Shown in pieces: positions 19,871 to 28,412 of a stretch of DNA of 64,000 bases. The stretch lies in the NCBI GenBank assembly GCA_041398825.1, contig JAWKTX010000001.1, forward strand, positions 1-64,000, written 5' to 3'. Numbering within the stretch: the first letter of the stretch is position 1; every line of letters begins with the position of its first letter. The DNA is from Planctomycetaceae bacterium. Its GTDB lineage: Bacteria > Planctomycetota > Planctomycetia > Planctomycetales > Planctomycetaceae. Under the pieces are notes generated by a model. The model saw nothing but the letters and a program-made list of their open reading frames with translations, did not search any database and had not been told where the DNA came from. The position numbers and the translations under genes were made by a program.

Positions 19871-20141
19871 GTCGGCATTCCCCGATTCGGAATGAATTTT
19901 GAAGTCCCAAGACAGCGCAACGCAGCGATATTACGTGAGTTACGCCGAACTGGGCTCGCGCGTTGGAAAGAATGCCAGAAACCGGTCCAAGTCAATTATT
20001 CACTGTGATCTGGGTGTAAGTGCAGATACAGCATCAAGATACGGAAATGGTCCGTTCCCGGAAATCTCGCGCGAAGGCACCCAATCTAATCAACCAGGCA
20101 GGCGCCCTGAACCAAATTCGACTGCAAAATTCCTAAAGCAC

Positions 20142-20414
20142 TTAACGACGGATCTGAAAATCGTCAAAGTCCTCCGCAGGATCAATGGCCTGGAGCTCGA
20201 TTGCGGTAATTCCGTCTCCGAAATGTGCTTTCAGGCGATTCACGAGACTCCGGACCGTTGTGTCGGTTGCTTTTGCGACAACTTCCACAGTGCCGTCCGA
20301 AAGATTGCAAACATAACCACAAATTGGCATCGAGCGAGCCAGTCCGTGGGTTGTCCACCGGAAGCCGACGCCCTGTACCCGGCCATGGAATACGATTCGG
20401 GTCGTTTGGATCAT
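20142..20414 (-). CDS. acyP: Acylphosphatase
   Basis: 90 residues. The start at 20414 (MIQTTRIVFHGRVQGVGFR) overlaps the stop of the methyltransferase gene as ATGA; an in-frame ATG at 20450 would add 12 residues not expected of the family. The acylphosphatase signatures are both present: GRVQGVGFR with the phosphate-binding Arg, and GYVCNLSDGTVEV with the catalytic Asn. The length equals the family norm. The enzyme hydrolyses acyl phosphates such as carbamoyl phosphate in the cytoplasm. It is translationally coupled to the rRNA/tRNA methyltransferase. Confidence 0.92.
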   Translation of the reverse strand: MIQTTRIVFHGRVQGVGFRWTTHGLARSMPICGYVCNLSDGTVEVVAKATDTTVRSLVNRLKAHFGDGITAIELQAIDPAEDFDDFQIRR

Positions 20415-21217
20415 GTTTTCGGCTCCGGAAAATCCGATCGGAATTGCCATGCAAAAATGCCTGTCGCGATGGCCACATTCAACGAATCGGTGCCATTGGA
20501 CATCGGGATGGCCAGTCGGGTGTCCGCCATCCGAGCGACCGCTGGTGAAACGCCGTCGAATTCGTTGCCGACAACGATCACTGTCCTGCCGGGAAACCGA
20601 AACTTTGCAAGGTTGATGCAGTCTCTATCCAGCACTGCCGCCGCGATATGATAACAATCGGCGTGTTTTAGCTGGTTCAGATGGATTTCGAGGTCGTCGG
20701 ATTCGACGATGGGAAGGAACAGCACATTTCCCATAGAAACTCTGAGGACTCGCCGGGAAAAAGGGTCGGCTGAGCCAGCCCCAAGCAGGACTGCATCCGC
20801 GCCAAAAGCGCTGGCAATACGGATAATGGCTCCAACGTTCTCAGGATCGACGATTCGGTCTCCGGCAATAATCAGGCTGTCTCCCCTGGATCGGACAATC
20901 TCCCGTAAATCGGGGGTTGCCCGTCTCTTAGCACAAGCCATGACGCCGCAGTGAAACGGGAATCCAACCAGCTGTTGTGCCAGATCGTTTGCCATACGAT
21001 AGATGGGGATCCCGGTGGGGAGTTTCTCGTGGAATGATTCCCATTTTCGATCGCTGATCAGAACACTGCAAATTTGGAACGGACTTCGAAGCAGTCGTTC
21101 TACAACCGTTGCCCCTTCTGCCACAAAGGTATCCGCGTCGCGAATGGCATTCTGCTTCTTCAGGCTGCGATACGAATTCAGTCTGGGGTCGTCCAGCGAG
21201 CTCAGTCGTTCAATCAT
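20411..21217 (-). CDS. SpoU/TrmH family RNA 2'-O-methyltransferase
   Basis: 268 residues, cytoplasmic. The three SPOUT knot motifs are in order: NVGAIIRIASAFGAD (motif 1), VVGNEFDGVS (motif 2) and IPMSNGTDSLNVAIATGI (motif 3). An N-terminal L30e-like substrate-binding domain (VAEGATVVERLLRSPFQICSVLIS) precedes them. The family methylates the 2'-OH of ribose in rRNA or tRNA from S-adenosylmethionine. RlmB-like or TsnR-like members both fit, so I give no symbol. The gene diverges from the phosphohexomutase gene and shares an ATGA overlap with acylphosphatase. Confidence 0.9.
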   Translation of the reverse strand: MIERLSSLDDPRLNSYRSLKKQNAIRDADTFVAEGATVVERLLRSPFQICSVLISDRKWESFHEKLPTGIPIYRMANDLAQQLVGFPFHCGVMACAKRRATPDLREIVRSRGDSLIIAGDRIVDPENVGAIIRIASAFGADAVLLGAGSADPFSRRVLRVSMGNVLFLPIVESDDLEIHLNQLKHADCYHIAAAVLDRDCINLAKFRFPGRTVIVVGNEFDGVSPAVARMADTRLAIPMSNGTDSLNVAIATGIFAWQFRSDFPEPKT

Positions 21218-21572
21218 TTTTGGAGAGTTGCGTCAGAGTAAGAAAACTCAGAGTCCCGGTGTCGCACATTGATTCAATGGTCTGGCGGGCTGGGGCCCAT
21301 TGTAAGTTGCTGGATCTGCCTATTGTGAAGTTTGCGGGCCACCACGTGATACCTTCCCTGAAAACCCGGGAAAACTCCAGGCAAGTGGCATTCGCTCAAT
21401 TCTTGTCCATTCGCTACTCTACCAGGTACGGGCCAACTGGCTTCTGTCGCATGCCACTAAATTGCGAAGGATGATCACTGTGAAACTGTATTTCCTGCGT
21501 GCGCTGTGTGCGTTGGAAGTGAAGTTACCCCCATGGGCTGCGAATGCCTTGCGGCGGTAGCTCGAAGACATT

Positions 21573-21620
21573 CAAGGGGTTGTCCCCTTGTATTCAGCCG
21601 AATGACTTCGGCTATGGAGG
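21573..21620 (+). promoter_or_regulatory. Two perfect hairpins just before the SD of the phosphohexomutase gene
   Basis: CAAGGGG (21573-21579) pairs with CCCCTTG (21584-21590) around a TTGT loop; AGCCGAA (21596-21602) pairs with TTCGGCT (21607-21613) around TGAC. Both are 7 perfect pairs. GGAGG at 21616-21620 follows at once and the GTG start is at 21629. The layout suggests a structured leader affecting translation; no ligand is implied. Confidence 0.45.
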
Positions 21621-21628
21621 AAAACGGA

Positions 21629-22990
21629 GTGTCGACTCGCATCTTGAGTATTTCCGGTTTGCGTGGAATCATTGGTGACGGACTGGATCCGGTCTATGCA
21701 TCGCAGTTTGCTGCAGCGCTGGGAACCATTTTTTGCGGCGGCAAAGTTGTTGTTGCTCGCGATGGGCGATCGACGGGTCCAATGCTCTACCACTCCGTCG
21801 TGTCAGGACTGCTTGCGACCGGATGCGAAGTTGTGGATGCCGGGATTTGCACCACGCCGACATGTGGAGTTCTGGTGAAGCATTGCAATGCCGCCGGGGG
21901 CTTGCAGATTACCGCCAGTCATAATCCTATCGAATGGAACGGATTGAAGCCCTTCGCACCAGACGGGTCGGTTTTTAACCGTGAACTGGGGCAGCAATTA
22001 CTACAGATTCTGGAGACCGGCGACATCGCATGGAAGGACTGGGCTGGCCTTGGACAGGTCACGACGTTGGCTGACCCGGCATCACCACATATTGACAAAG
22101 TCTTGAAGCTGGTCGATGTCGAGGCGATTCGCAGGAAAAAATTCCGCGTTGTTCTTGACTGCAATCATGGCTCTGGCGCTACGTGTGGGCCACGACTCCT
22201 GCAGGAACTTGGTTGTGAAGTTATTGTGCTGGGGGGCACTCCGGACGGCCGGTTTGAACACATTCCGGAACCCGTTGAGAAGAACCTGGGGGAACTCTGC
22301 CGGGCTGTTGTTGAACACAAAGCGGATGCCGGCTTCGCACAGGACCCGGATGCGGACCGACTGGCAATTGTTGACAATACGGGGCACTACATCGGTGAAG
22401 AACTGACGCTTGCGCTGGCTGCCGATTACGTTCTGGAACGTCGAAAGGGACCTTTTGTTGTAAACGGGTCGACAAGTCGAGTGACGGCGGACATTGCCGC
22501 CAAACATGGCTGTCAGTTCCACCGTAGCTTTGTTGGTGAGGCACACGTTTGCGCAAAGATGCGTTCCGTGCAGGCGGTGCTTGGTGGTGAAGGCAATGGC
22601 GGCGTCATCGAGCCAGCCGTCGGCTATGTCCGCGACAGTCTGGTCTCTATGGCCTATGTGCTTGCTGGGATGACAGAGAAGAAGAAAAGCCTGGAGAAGT
22701 GGGCTGACTCATTGCCTTTTTACACCATCGTGAAAGACAAGATCACTTGCCCTCCGGAAGCAGTACCTGCGGCCTGCGATGCGCTCCGAAAAGCGTTCGG
22801 TGATGCTGAAGCCCGTGACGGAGACGGATTGCGGCTGGACTGGCCGGACCGCTGGGTCCAGGTGCGTGCCAGTAACACAGAGCCCATCGTTCGTGTGATT
22901 GCGGAAGCGCCCGAAACAGATGATGCTGTCTCGCTGTGTGATCTCGCGATGAAAGTGGTAGAGAATTCGGTGGGGCCATACCTTGCCTGA
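21629..22990 (+). CDS. Phosphohexomutase (phosphoglucosamine/phosphomannomutase family)
   Basis: 453 residues from GTG 21629, placed 8 bases after GGAGG; the protein then begins STRILSISGLRGIIGDGLDP as the family does. The four functional loops are visible: TASHNPIEWNG with the phosphorylated Ser, DPDADRLAI for the metal, GEGNGG for sugar recognition and RASNTEPIVR for the substrate phosphate. The enzyme shifts phosphate between C6 and C1 of a hexose, giving precursors of cell wall or surface sugars. GlmM, ManB and Pgm assignments cannot be separated by eye. Divergent from the SpoU methyltransferase gene. Confidence 0.9.
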   Translation: MSTRILSISGLRGIIGDGLDPVYASQFAAALGTIFCGGKVVVARDGRSTGPMLYHSVVSGLLATGCEVVDAGICTTPTCGVLVKHCNAAGGLQITASHNPIEWNGLKPFAPDGSVFNRELGQQLLQILETGDIAWKDWAGLGQVTTLADPASPHIDKVLKLVDVEAIRRKKFRVVLDCNHGSGATCGPRLLQELGCEVIVLGGTPDGRFEHIPEPVEKNLGELCRAVVEHKADAGFAQDPDADRLAIVDNTGHYIGEELTLALAADYVLERRKGPFVVNGSTSRVTADIAAKHGCQFHRSFVGEAHVCAKMRSVQAVLGGEGNGGVIEPAVGYVRDSLVSMAYVLAGMTEKKKSLEKWADSLPFYTIVKDKITCPPEAVPAACDALRKAFGDAEARDGDGLRLDWPDRWVQVRASNTEPIVRVIAEAPETDDAVSLCDLAMKVVENSVGPYLA

Positions 22991-23301
22991 CTGGGCATTG
23001 CAGATCGACGTTGAAAGTGATTTCGTTTGCAGGGACGCGACGAATTTTCGGCAGGTCTCTCACGTTGTCGATCCGGAGGCAGGTCTGCAGGACTTGAATT
23101 ACTGACGCTCTCCTTTCCGAATACGTTCGACCCATCCTTCACAGATTCAACGGGCCAGTGCGCCGGGGGCGTTGCCATTTGACCATTGGTGTCGAATGAT
23201 GCACGATTCGCCAGCGGCCTGATCTGCACCCATGGTGCATGGGCAAACCGTTAGAGAAGTTGTCCTTGCCTGTGAACAGTCATCTTTCTGAAAGACATTC
23301 G
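22991..23301. other. Gap without a supported gene
   Basis: 311 bases between two plus-strand genes. No terminator hairpin with a T tract and no convincing small gene was seen. Confidence 0.35.
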
Positions 23302-26300
23302 ATGAAGATTCGTTCTCCATTCGTCATCGGAATTGTTTGTGCGTATTTGTTTCTTCCGTGTTCTCAGGCGTGGCTGGTCCGAGCTGACGATCTTCCGGTC
23401 ACAGAAGGCCTGCTCGTTCGACTTGAGTTTGCGAAGACGTCTGAAGTCACAGATCCAGCGGACCGTGTTTCCGCGTGGGATTCCAGTGCAGGAAGTCCCC
23501 TTCGGTTCTCGCAGCCAAACGAGAAATTTCAACCGAAATCATTGCAGATCGAAGGAAGGCGCATCGCTCGTTTTGATGGGTTGGATGACTATCTGCGCGT
23601 GGATGCCACCGGAATGAAGTCCGCCTCTGTCAGTTTGTTTGTCGTCGCAGCTCCGCACTCCAACGCGGGGGATTTCCGTGGACTCTTCGCAGCGAATGCT
23701 TCAGGTGAGAGGGATTACGTTTCAGGTCTGAATATCGATCTGGGGCCGGGTCCGGGGCGCGCTCTTGATATGATCAATATTGAAGGCCGGGGATTTGGAG
23801 GGGCTCGGGATCTCATGGAGTCTTCGCTGAATTTCGGAACGTTGCATACCTTTGAAGTCGTGATCGATGCGGAAACAAAAGTGGTTCGCAGTCTTATCGA
23901 TGGCAGGCTCGAAGGTACACGACCGTGTGACGGATCGGAATTGTCGCTGGATGAACTCACACTGGGAGCTCGATACTACACCAACGGTCCGGGGGCTCAG
24001 CAGGTACGGGCACCATTTGAGGGTGATATTGCTGAAGTGCTGCTTTACGGTCGAGCTCTTCCCGAAGCAGAAGCTCAGGCAGTTCGCGGGTATCTGAAGT
24101 TGAAGTATGCCGCGGTGGCCAGCGCGTTGCCAAAGACCATCACACGAGATCCTGCCCTGGGAGTGGAGCTCGTGAAAGTGGAGAAGCCTCCCGCAGTACA
24201 AGTCCTGGTGCCAGGATTTGAAGTTGACGAGTTACCACTGCAGCTCACGAACTGTAATAACGTCCGATACCGGGAAGACGGAAAACTTGTGGCGCTTGGT
24301 TACAACGGAGATATCCATCTGTTGACGGATACAAACGGAGATGGTCTGGAGGATGCCGCGGAAGTCTTCTGGAAGAATGAGGGCAGCATTCGCGGCCCGA
24401 TTGGAATGTTGCTGACGCCACCAGGGTATAAGAAAGGTCGTGGCGTTTTCGTTCCGTCGAAGGGGAAGGTTTCTTTGATTGTCGATACGGACGGGGACGA
24501 CAAGGCGGATCAGGAAATTGTTGTCGCATCGGGCTGGAATGAAATTCCCCAGAACGTCGATGCGTTAGGTCCGGCAATGGACAGGGACGGGAATCTGTAT
24601 TTTGGTCTGGGTGTCGCCAATTTTGCCAACGCTTATCAGGTTGGTGACGATGGGAAATCACAATACAACATCAGGGCCGATAACGGGACAATTCAGAGAG
24701 TGTCGGCTGATTTCACCAAACGTGAATCGGTTTGTACCGGGATCCGTTTTCCCGTCGCTCTGGCGTTTAATCATCTGGGTGATTTATTCTGTACGGAACA
24801 GGAAGGGGCGACCTGGCTGGCTAATGGCAACCCTCTGGATGAGCTGCTTCACATTCGTCTGAATGAGTCTTCAGATGCGACTCCTAATCCAAACGGGAAA
24901 CGCCATTTTGGATTTCCCCCGCGACATCCGGACTACAACCCGGGTATTGTTGACGAGCCATCAACGTTTGATTTTGGCCCACAGCATCAGTCCACATGTG
25001 GAATGGTGTTTAATGAACCTGTCAACGGTGGCCCCGTTTTTGGCGCTGAATGGTGGCAGCATGATGCGATTGTGTGCGGCGAATCACGAGGCAAGATCTG
25101 GCGCACTCAGACCGTCAGGACGCCGGTTGGTTATGTTGCAGATTCGCAGTTGATTGCTTGTTTGCAGATGCTGACCGTTGATGCGTGTGTGTCACCGGAT
25201 GGCAGCCTTGTTATTGCCTGTCACAGTGGTCCGCCCGACTGGGGAACCGGACCTACCGGGACGGGAAAACTGTTTCGTGTCCGACAGGTTCGGAAGAAAG
25301 CTCCGCGTCCCGTTCGAACCTGGGCCGCCGGGCTGCAGGAAATCCGGATTGCATTCGACCATCCGATTGCACCGTCATCGCTGAGGGGCGCGCTGGATCA
25401 GATTGTCGTGCAATACGGCGAACATGTTCGAGCCGGTGATCGCTTCGAAACTCTGGTCCCGCCTTATGCTGTTGTCCGTGCGCAGCAGCTAAAGCCTCGA
25501 TTTGAGTTGCCGGTGGCAGGCGTAACCCTGACAGCAGATTTGAAGACTGTGATTCTGCATACATCACCGATGAACAGTGATGTTCACTATTCTGTGACTT
25601 TACCGTCGGTGATTGGTCTGGAGGAGCAAGAATCCGGCTCATGGCGGGATCACGGACAGTTTCCTCAACACAAACAGATCGACGTCGACCTGGCGCTGCG
25701 TGGTGTCCATGCATCATGGAAGGGGATCGACGACGAACATGGGCCTCAGAAATCAGAGACTCCGTCTGACGAGGGACAGGCTGGAAATCACACCGGAATG
25801 ATTCACTCCGGGGAGATTGTCGAATCCTGGACGCTGCCGCACGCAGATCTGAACGTGAGTCTACAAATGCTGGCGGCATCGGCTGAGTCTGAAACCCTGG
25901 TCAGGGCAATTTCAAGACCGGGCATTCTGACTCTGGAAACTCAGCTTAACCTGTATGATATGCTGCGTCCGGCGATCCAGCCCGGTGCATCTATTGACTA
26001 TGCATGGCCCGATGAAATCGTAACGGTGACTGTCACTTCCACGCAACAGATTGTGGTTCAGGCCACGACATCAGGTGCACAGCCCACGGATCTGGCGGTT
26101 CGATGCGGAACGACACCAGATGGAATTTATACGGCCGTTTTTGAGTCTCCGGCAAATGTCAAAGAGCCGATCAGACTGACCGTTGAAATGACCACTGCTG
26201 CTCGCGGGGACGAAGCACCGATTCCCGGACTGACGATGTACTGGCACACGAATGAAGATTCCAGTCCTCGCCCGTTTCCGCTGCATCGATATATTCTTCC

Positions 26301-27579
26301 CTGGGTGAATCCTGCTCGAGGACGCGATACTGATGAAACGTTTTTTTCGAACTCAGACCTGGCGGAACTTCAGGGGGGGAGCTGGGGCAGGGGGAGGCGA
26401 GTGTTTCGGAGTGAGGCTGCTGGTTGCTTCAAATGCCATGAAGTAGGGGGGACGGCTTTATCATCAATCGGTCCTGATCTGCGCAATCTTGTCCATCGCG
26501 ATTACGCTTCGGTCATTCGTGATATTGCAAATCCCAGCTATGCGATCAATCCCGATTATATTGGGCATACGATCGAGCTGAAGGATGGTCTGGTCCTGAC
26601 AGGGGTGCTTCGAACGGTCGGCAATCAGCTGCTTCTCGGGGATGCACAGGGCAAAACGACAGTGTTGACAAACAAAGAAATTGAAGCCATGTACCCGTCT
26701 CGAGTTTCGGTGATGCCGCCGGATTTAACGAAGAAGCTTTCGCAGCAGGAACTGAAGGATCTGCTGACGTATCTTCTGACCCCACCGCCGGCAATGCCTC
26801 TGCAGTCGCCATTGAACGCCCCACCATTGAGGACACAGGCTGAAGTAGCGGCTGCGCTAGCCGGATCTGCGGGTCCTCCCGGGGTGTACCGACCACTGAA
26901 GATGGTTCTGGTCGCGGGCCCGAAGGATCATGGGCCTGGCGAGCATGACTACCCCGCATGGCAGCAACAGTGGGAAGAATTACTGACAGGGGCAGAGGGG
27001 GTCACTGTCGATGTGGCGTGGGAATTTCCGAATGAAGAACAACTGGCATCTGCCGATGTTGTTTTGTTTTTTCAGAAAGGCAGCTTTGGCGACACGCGCC
27101 CAGAGAAGCTGGATGCGTTTCTGAAAAGAGGTGGCGGGGCTGTTTATATCCACTGGGCGGTCAATGGAAACGATCAGGTCAGCGAGTTTTCCAGACGCAT
27201 CGGTTACGCTTCCTGGGGAGGCCGGATCTCATATCGTCATGGTCCCTTGACGCTGGATATTCATAATACGGACCATCCTGTGGTTCGGAACTTCGAACAG
27301 CTTCAGTTGTATGATGAGAGCTACTGGAAGCTGACCGGGAAACCAGAGGATGTCACTTTATTGGCAACCAGCACAGAAGACGGCATGGCAACGCCCCAGA
27401 TTTGGGTACGCGATCATAATCCGGGGCGAGTTTTTGTGAGCATACCTGGTCATTACAGCTGGACGTTTGATGACCCGCTCTTCCGAATCCTGATGCTAAG
27501 AGGAATCGCGTGGAGTGCCGGCGAGCCCGTCGACCGATTCAACGACCTTGTGACACCGGGGGCGAGATTGTTGAGATAA
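23302..27579 (+). CDS. Giant secreted protein: LamG-like, dehydrogenase-like beta-propeller, cytochrome c and ThuA-like domains
   Basis: 1425 residues from ATG 23302, which yields a signal peptide (MKIRSPFVIGIVCAYLFLPCSQA). Order: a LamG/concanavalin-like domain (about residues 30-270, FDGLDDYLRVDA, TLGARYYTNG, GDIAEVLLYGRAL); a planctomycete membrane-bound dehydrogenase-like propeller (GFEVDELPLQL, LTDTNGDGLEDAAEV, GDLFCTEQEGATW, NPNGKRHFGFPPRHP); a haem-binding cytochrome domain with CFKCHEVGG, about residue 1045; then a ThuA/trehalose-utilisation type domain to the end (MVLVAGPKDHGPGEHDYPAW, HWAVNG, IPGHYSWTFDDPLFRILMLRGIAW). Such proteins abound in planctomycetes and are thought to act on polysaccharide-derived sugars in the periplasm. 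The substrate is unknown. Confidence 0.85.
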   Translation: MKIRSPFVIGIVCAYLFLPCSQAWLVRADDLPVTEGLLVRLEFAKTSEVTDPADRVSAWDSSAGSPLRFSQPNEKFQPKSLQIEGRRIARFDGLDDYLRVDATGMKSASVSLFVVAAPHSNAGDFRGLFAANASGERDYVSGLNIDLGPGPGRALDMINIEGRGFGGARDLMESSLNFGTLHTFEVVIDAETKVVRSLIDGRLEGTRPCDGSELSLDELTLGARYYTNGPGAQQVRAPFEGDIAEVLLYGRALPEAEAQAVRGYLKLKYAAVASALPKTITRDPALGVELVKVEKPPAVQVLVPGFEVDELPLQLTNCNNVRYREDGKLVALGYNGDIHLLTDTNGDGLEDAAEVFWKNEGSIRGPIGMLLTPPGYKKGRGVFVPSKGKVSLIVDTDGDDKADQEIVVASGWNEIPQNVDALGPAMDRDGNLYFGLGVANFANAYQVGDDGKSQYNIRADNGTIQRVSADFTKRESVCTGIRFPVALAFNHLGDLFCTEQEGATWLANGNPLDELLHIRLNESSDATPNPNGKRHFGFPPRHPDYNPGIVDEPSTFDFGPQHQSTCGMVFNEPVNGGPVFGAEWWQHDAIVCGESRGKIWRTQTVRTPVGYVADSQLIACLQMLTVDACVSPDGSLVIACHSGPPDWGTGPTGTGKLFRVRQVRKKAPRPVRTWAAGLQEIRIAFDHPIAPSSLRGALDQIVVQYGEHVRAGDRFETLVPPYAVVRAQQLKPRFELPVAGVTLTADLKTVILHTSPMNSDVHYSVTLPSVIGLEEQESGSWRDHGQFPQHKQIDVDLALRGVHASWKGIDDEHGPQKSETPSDEGQAGNHTGMIHSGEIVESWTLPHADLNVSLQMLAASAESETLVRAISRPGILTLETQLNLYDMLRPAIQPGASIDYAWPDEIVTVTVTSTQQIVVQATTSGAQPTDLAVRCGTTPDGIYTAVFESPANVKEPIRLTVEMTTAARGDEAPIPGLTMYWHTNEDSSPRPFPLHRYILPWVNPARGRDTDETFFSNSDLAELQGGSWGRGRRVFRSEAAGCFKCHEVGGTALSSIGPDLRNLVHRDYASVIRDIANPSYAINPDYIGHTIELKDGLVLTGVLRTVGNQLLLGDAQGKTTVLTNKEIEAMYPSRVSVMPPDLTKKLSQQELKDLLTYLLTPPPAMPLQSPLNAPPLRTQAEVAAALAGSAGPPGVYRPLKMVLVAGPKDHGPGEHDYPAWQQQWEELLTGAEGVTVDVAWEFPNEEQLASADVVLFFQKGSFGDTRPEKLDAFLKRGGGAVYIHWAVNGNDQVSEFSRRIGYASWGGRISYRHGPLTLDIHNTDHPVVRNFEQLQLYDESYWKLTGKPEDVTLLATSTEDGMATPQIWVRDHNPGRVFVSIPGHYSWTFDDPLFRILMLRGIAWSAGEPVDRFNDLVTPGARLLR

Positions 27580-27756
27580 CTTGCGAAGAATTGGAGGTTT
27601 CCGTTCCTGTACATTCGACTGGCTATGTCTGGGGTATTGTCCTGCTTGCAGACTGTAAATGGGGCTACGGGAGGTCCGGGGTTGCGGTTACCCTCGAGGA
27701 CTGCGTAAAGTTGGTGAATGTTCCCGCAGAGGCTGGTTGTAACACAGGGAGGTCAA

Positions 27757-28314
27757 ATGGTGCATCGAATTCGCAATCAACTCAATTTGATTTCACTCGC
27801 ATCTCGCCATATCGCGGATCTCGTAGCATCGCATGAAATCGTGCGGGCAATGGAAGTGGCAGAACAGGTTCAGTTGGCCACCGCAGGGTTGCAGTCAACG
27901 CTCAGCCAGATGCACGATCTGGAAGCAGGGCACGACTTGAAACGAGTGCTCGTTGTGGAAGACGACAGCATCCAACGCAGGATGATAGCTGAGGCGTTTC
28001 GGGAATCAGGTTATTTCGTTGCTGAAGCTGATAACGGCAACGGAGCAATTGAGTATCTTTACAGTGCGGCTCAGCCTGATGTCATCATTACAGACTTATC
28101 GATGCCCAGTTGTTCAGGTTGGGAATTGTCGCGAGTTGCTCGAACCAGCCCGGTTTGCCGAGGAGTTCTGCTGGTGTCATTATCCGGCAACGCGGTCCCG
28201 GCCGCGACTGAAGGTTTTGACCTTACGGTGGCCAAGCCCGTGGACACAAAGGTCATGATCGCACAAATCGACCAGTTGCTGGCCAGCCGAGATGGAGAGC
28301 GAGACGCGGCATAG
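27757..28314 (+). CDS. Response regulator receiver protein with a histidine-kinase-like N-terminal helix pair
   Basis: 185 residues from ATG 27757, preceded by GGGAGG at 27747-27752; an ATG at 27718 is in frame. The receiver domain fills the C-terminal two thirds: VLVVEDDSIQRRMI (acidic pair), VIITDLSMPSCSGWEL (phospho-acceptor Asp), LLVSLSG (switch Ser) and VAKPVD (Lys). The first 60 residues begin VHRIRNQLNLISLASRHI, a pattern close to the DHp helix of HisKA-like kinases (His, Arg, Asn, Leu), with no ATPase domain. It may be a phosphotransfer or dimerisation module. There is no output domain and no partner kinase beside it. Confidence 0.85.
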   Translation: MVHRIRNQLNLISLASRHIADLVASHEIVRAMEVAEQVQLATAGLQSTLSQMHDLEAGHDLKRVLVVEDDSIQRRMIAEAFRESGYFVAEADNGNGAIEYLYSAAQPDVIITDLSMPSCSGWELSRVARTSPVCRGVLLVSLSGNAVPAATEGFDLTVAKPVDTKVMIAQIDQLLASRDGERDAA

Positions 28315-28412
28315 GCGAATTCTTCGGTGTTGTTGGATTGCCGGTTGGCCATCGTCTTACTTCTGGTCGCTCAGGTCCATCCACAGGCCGCCATGTGCAG
28401 AAATCCGGCAAA

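Noticed and set aside
19899..20651. Plus-strand frame of 250 codons
   Set aside because: It overlaps the firmly identified acylphosphatase and the methyltransferase end on the other strand.
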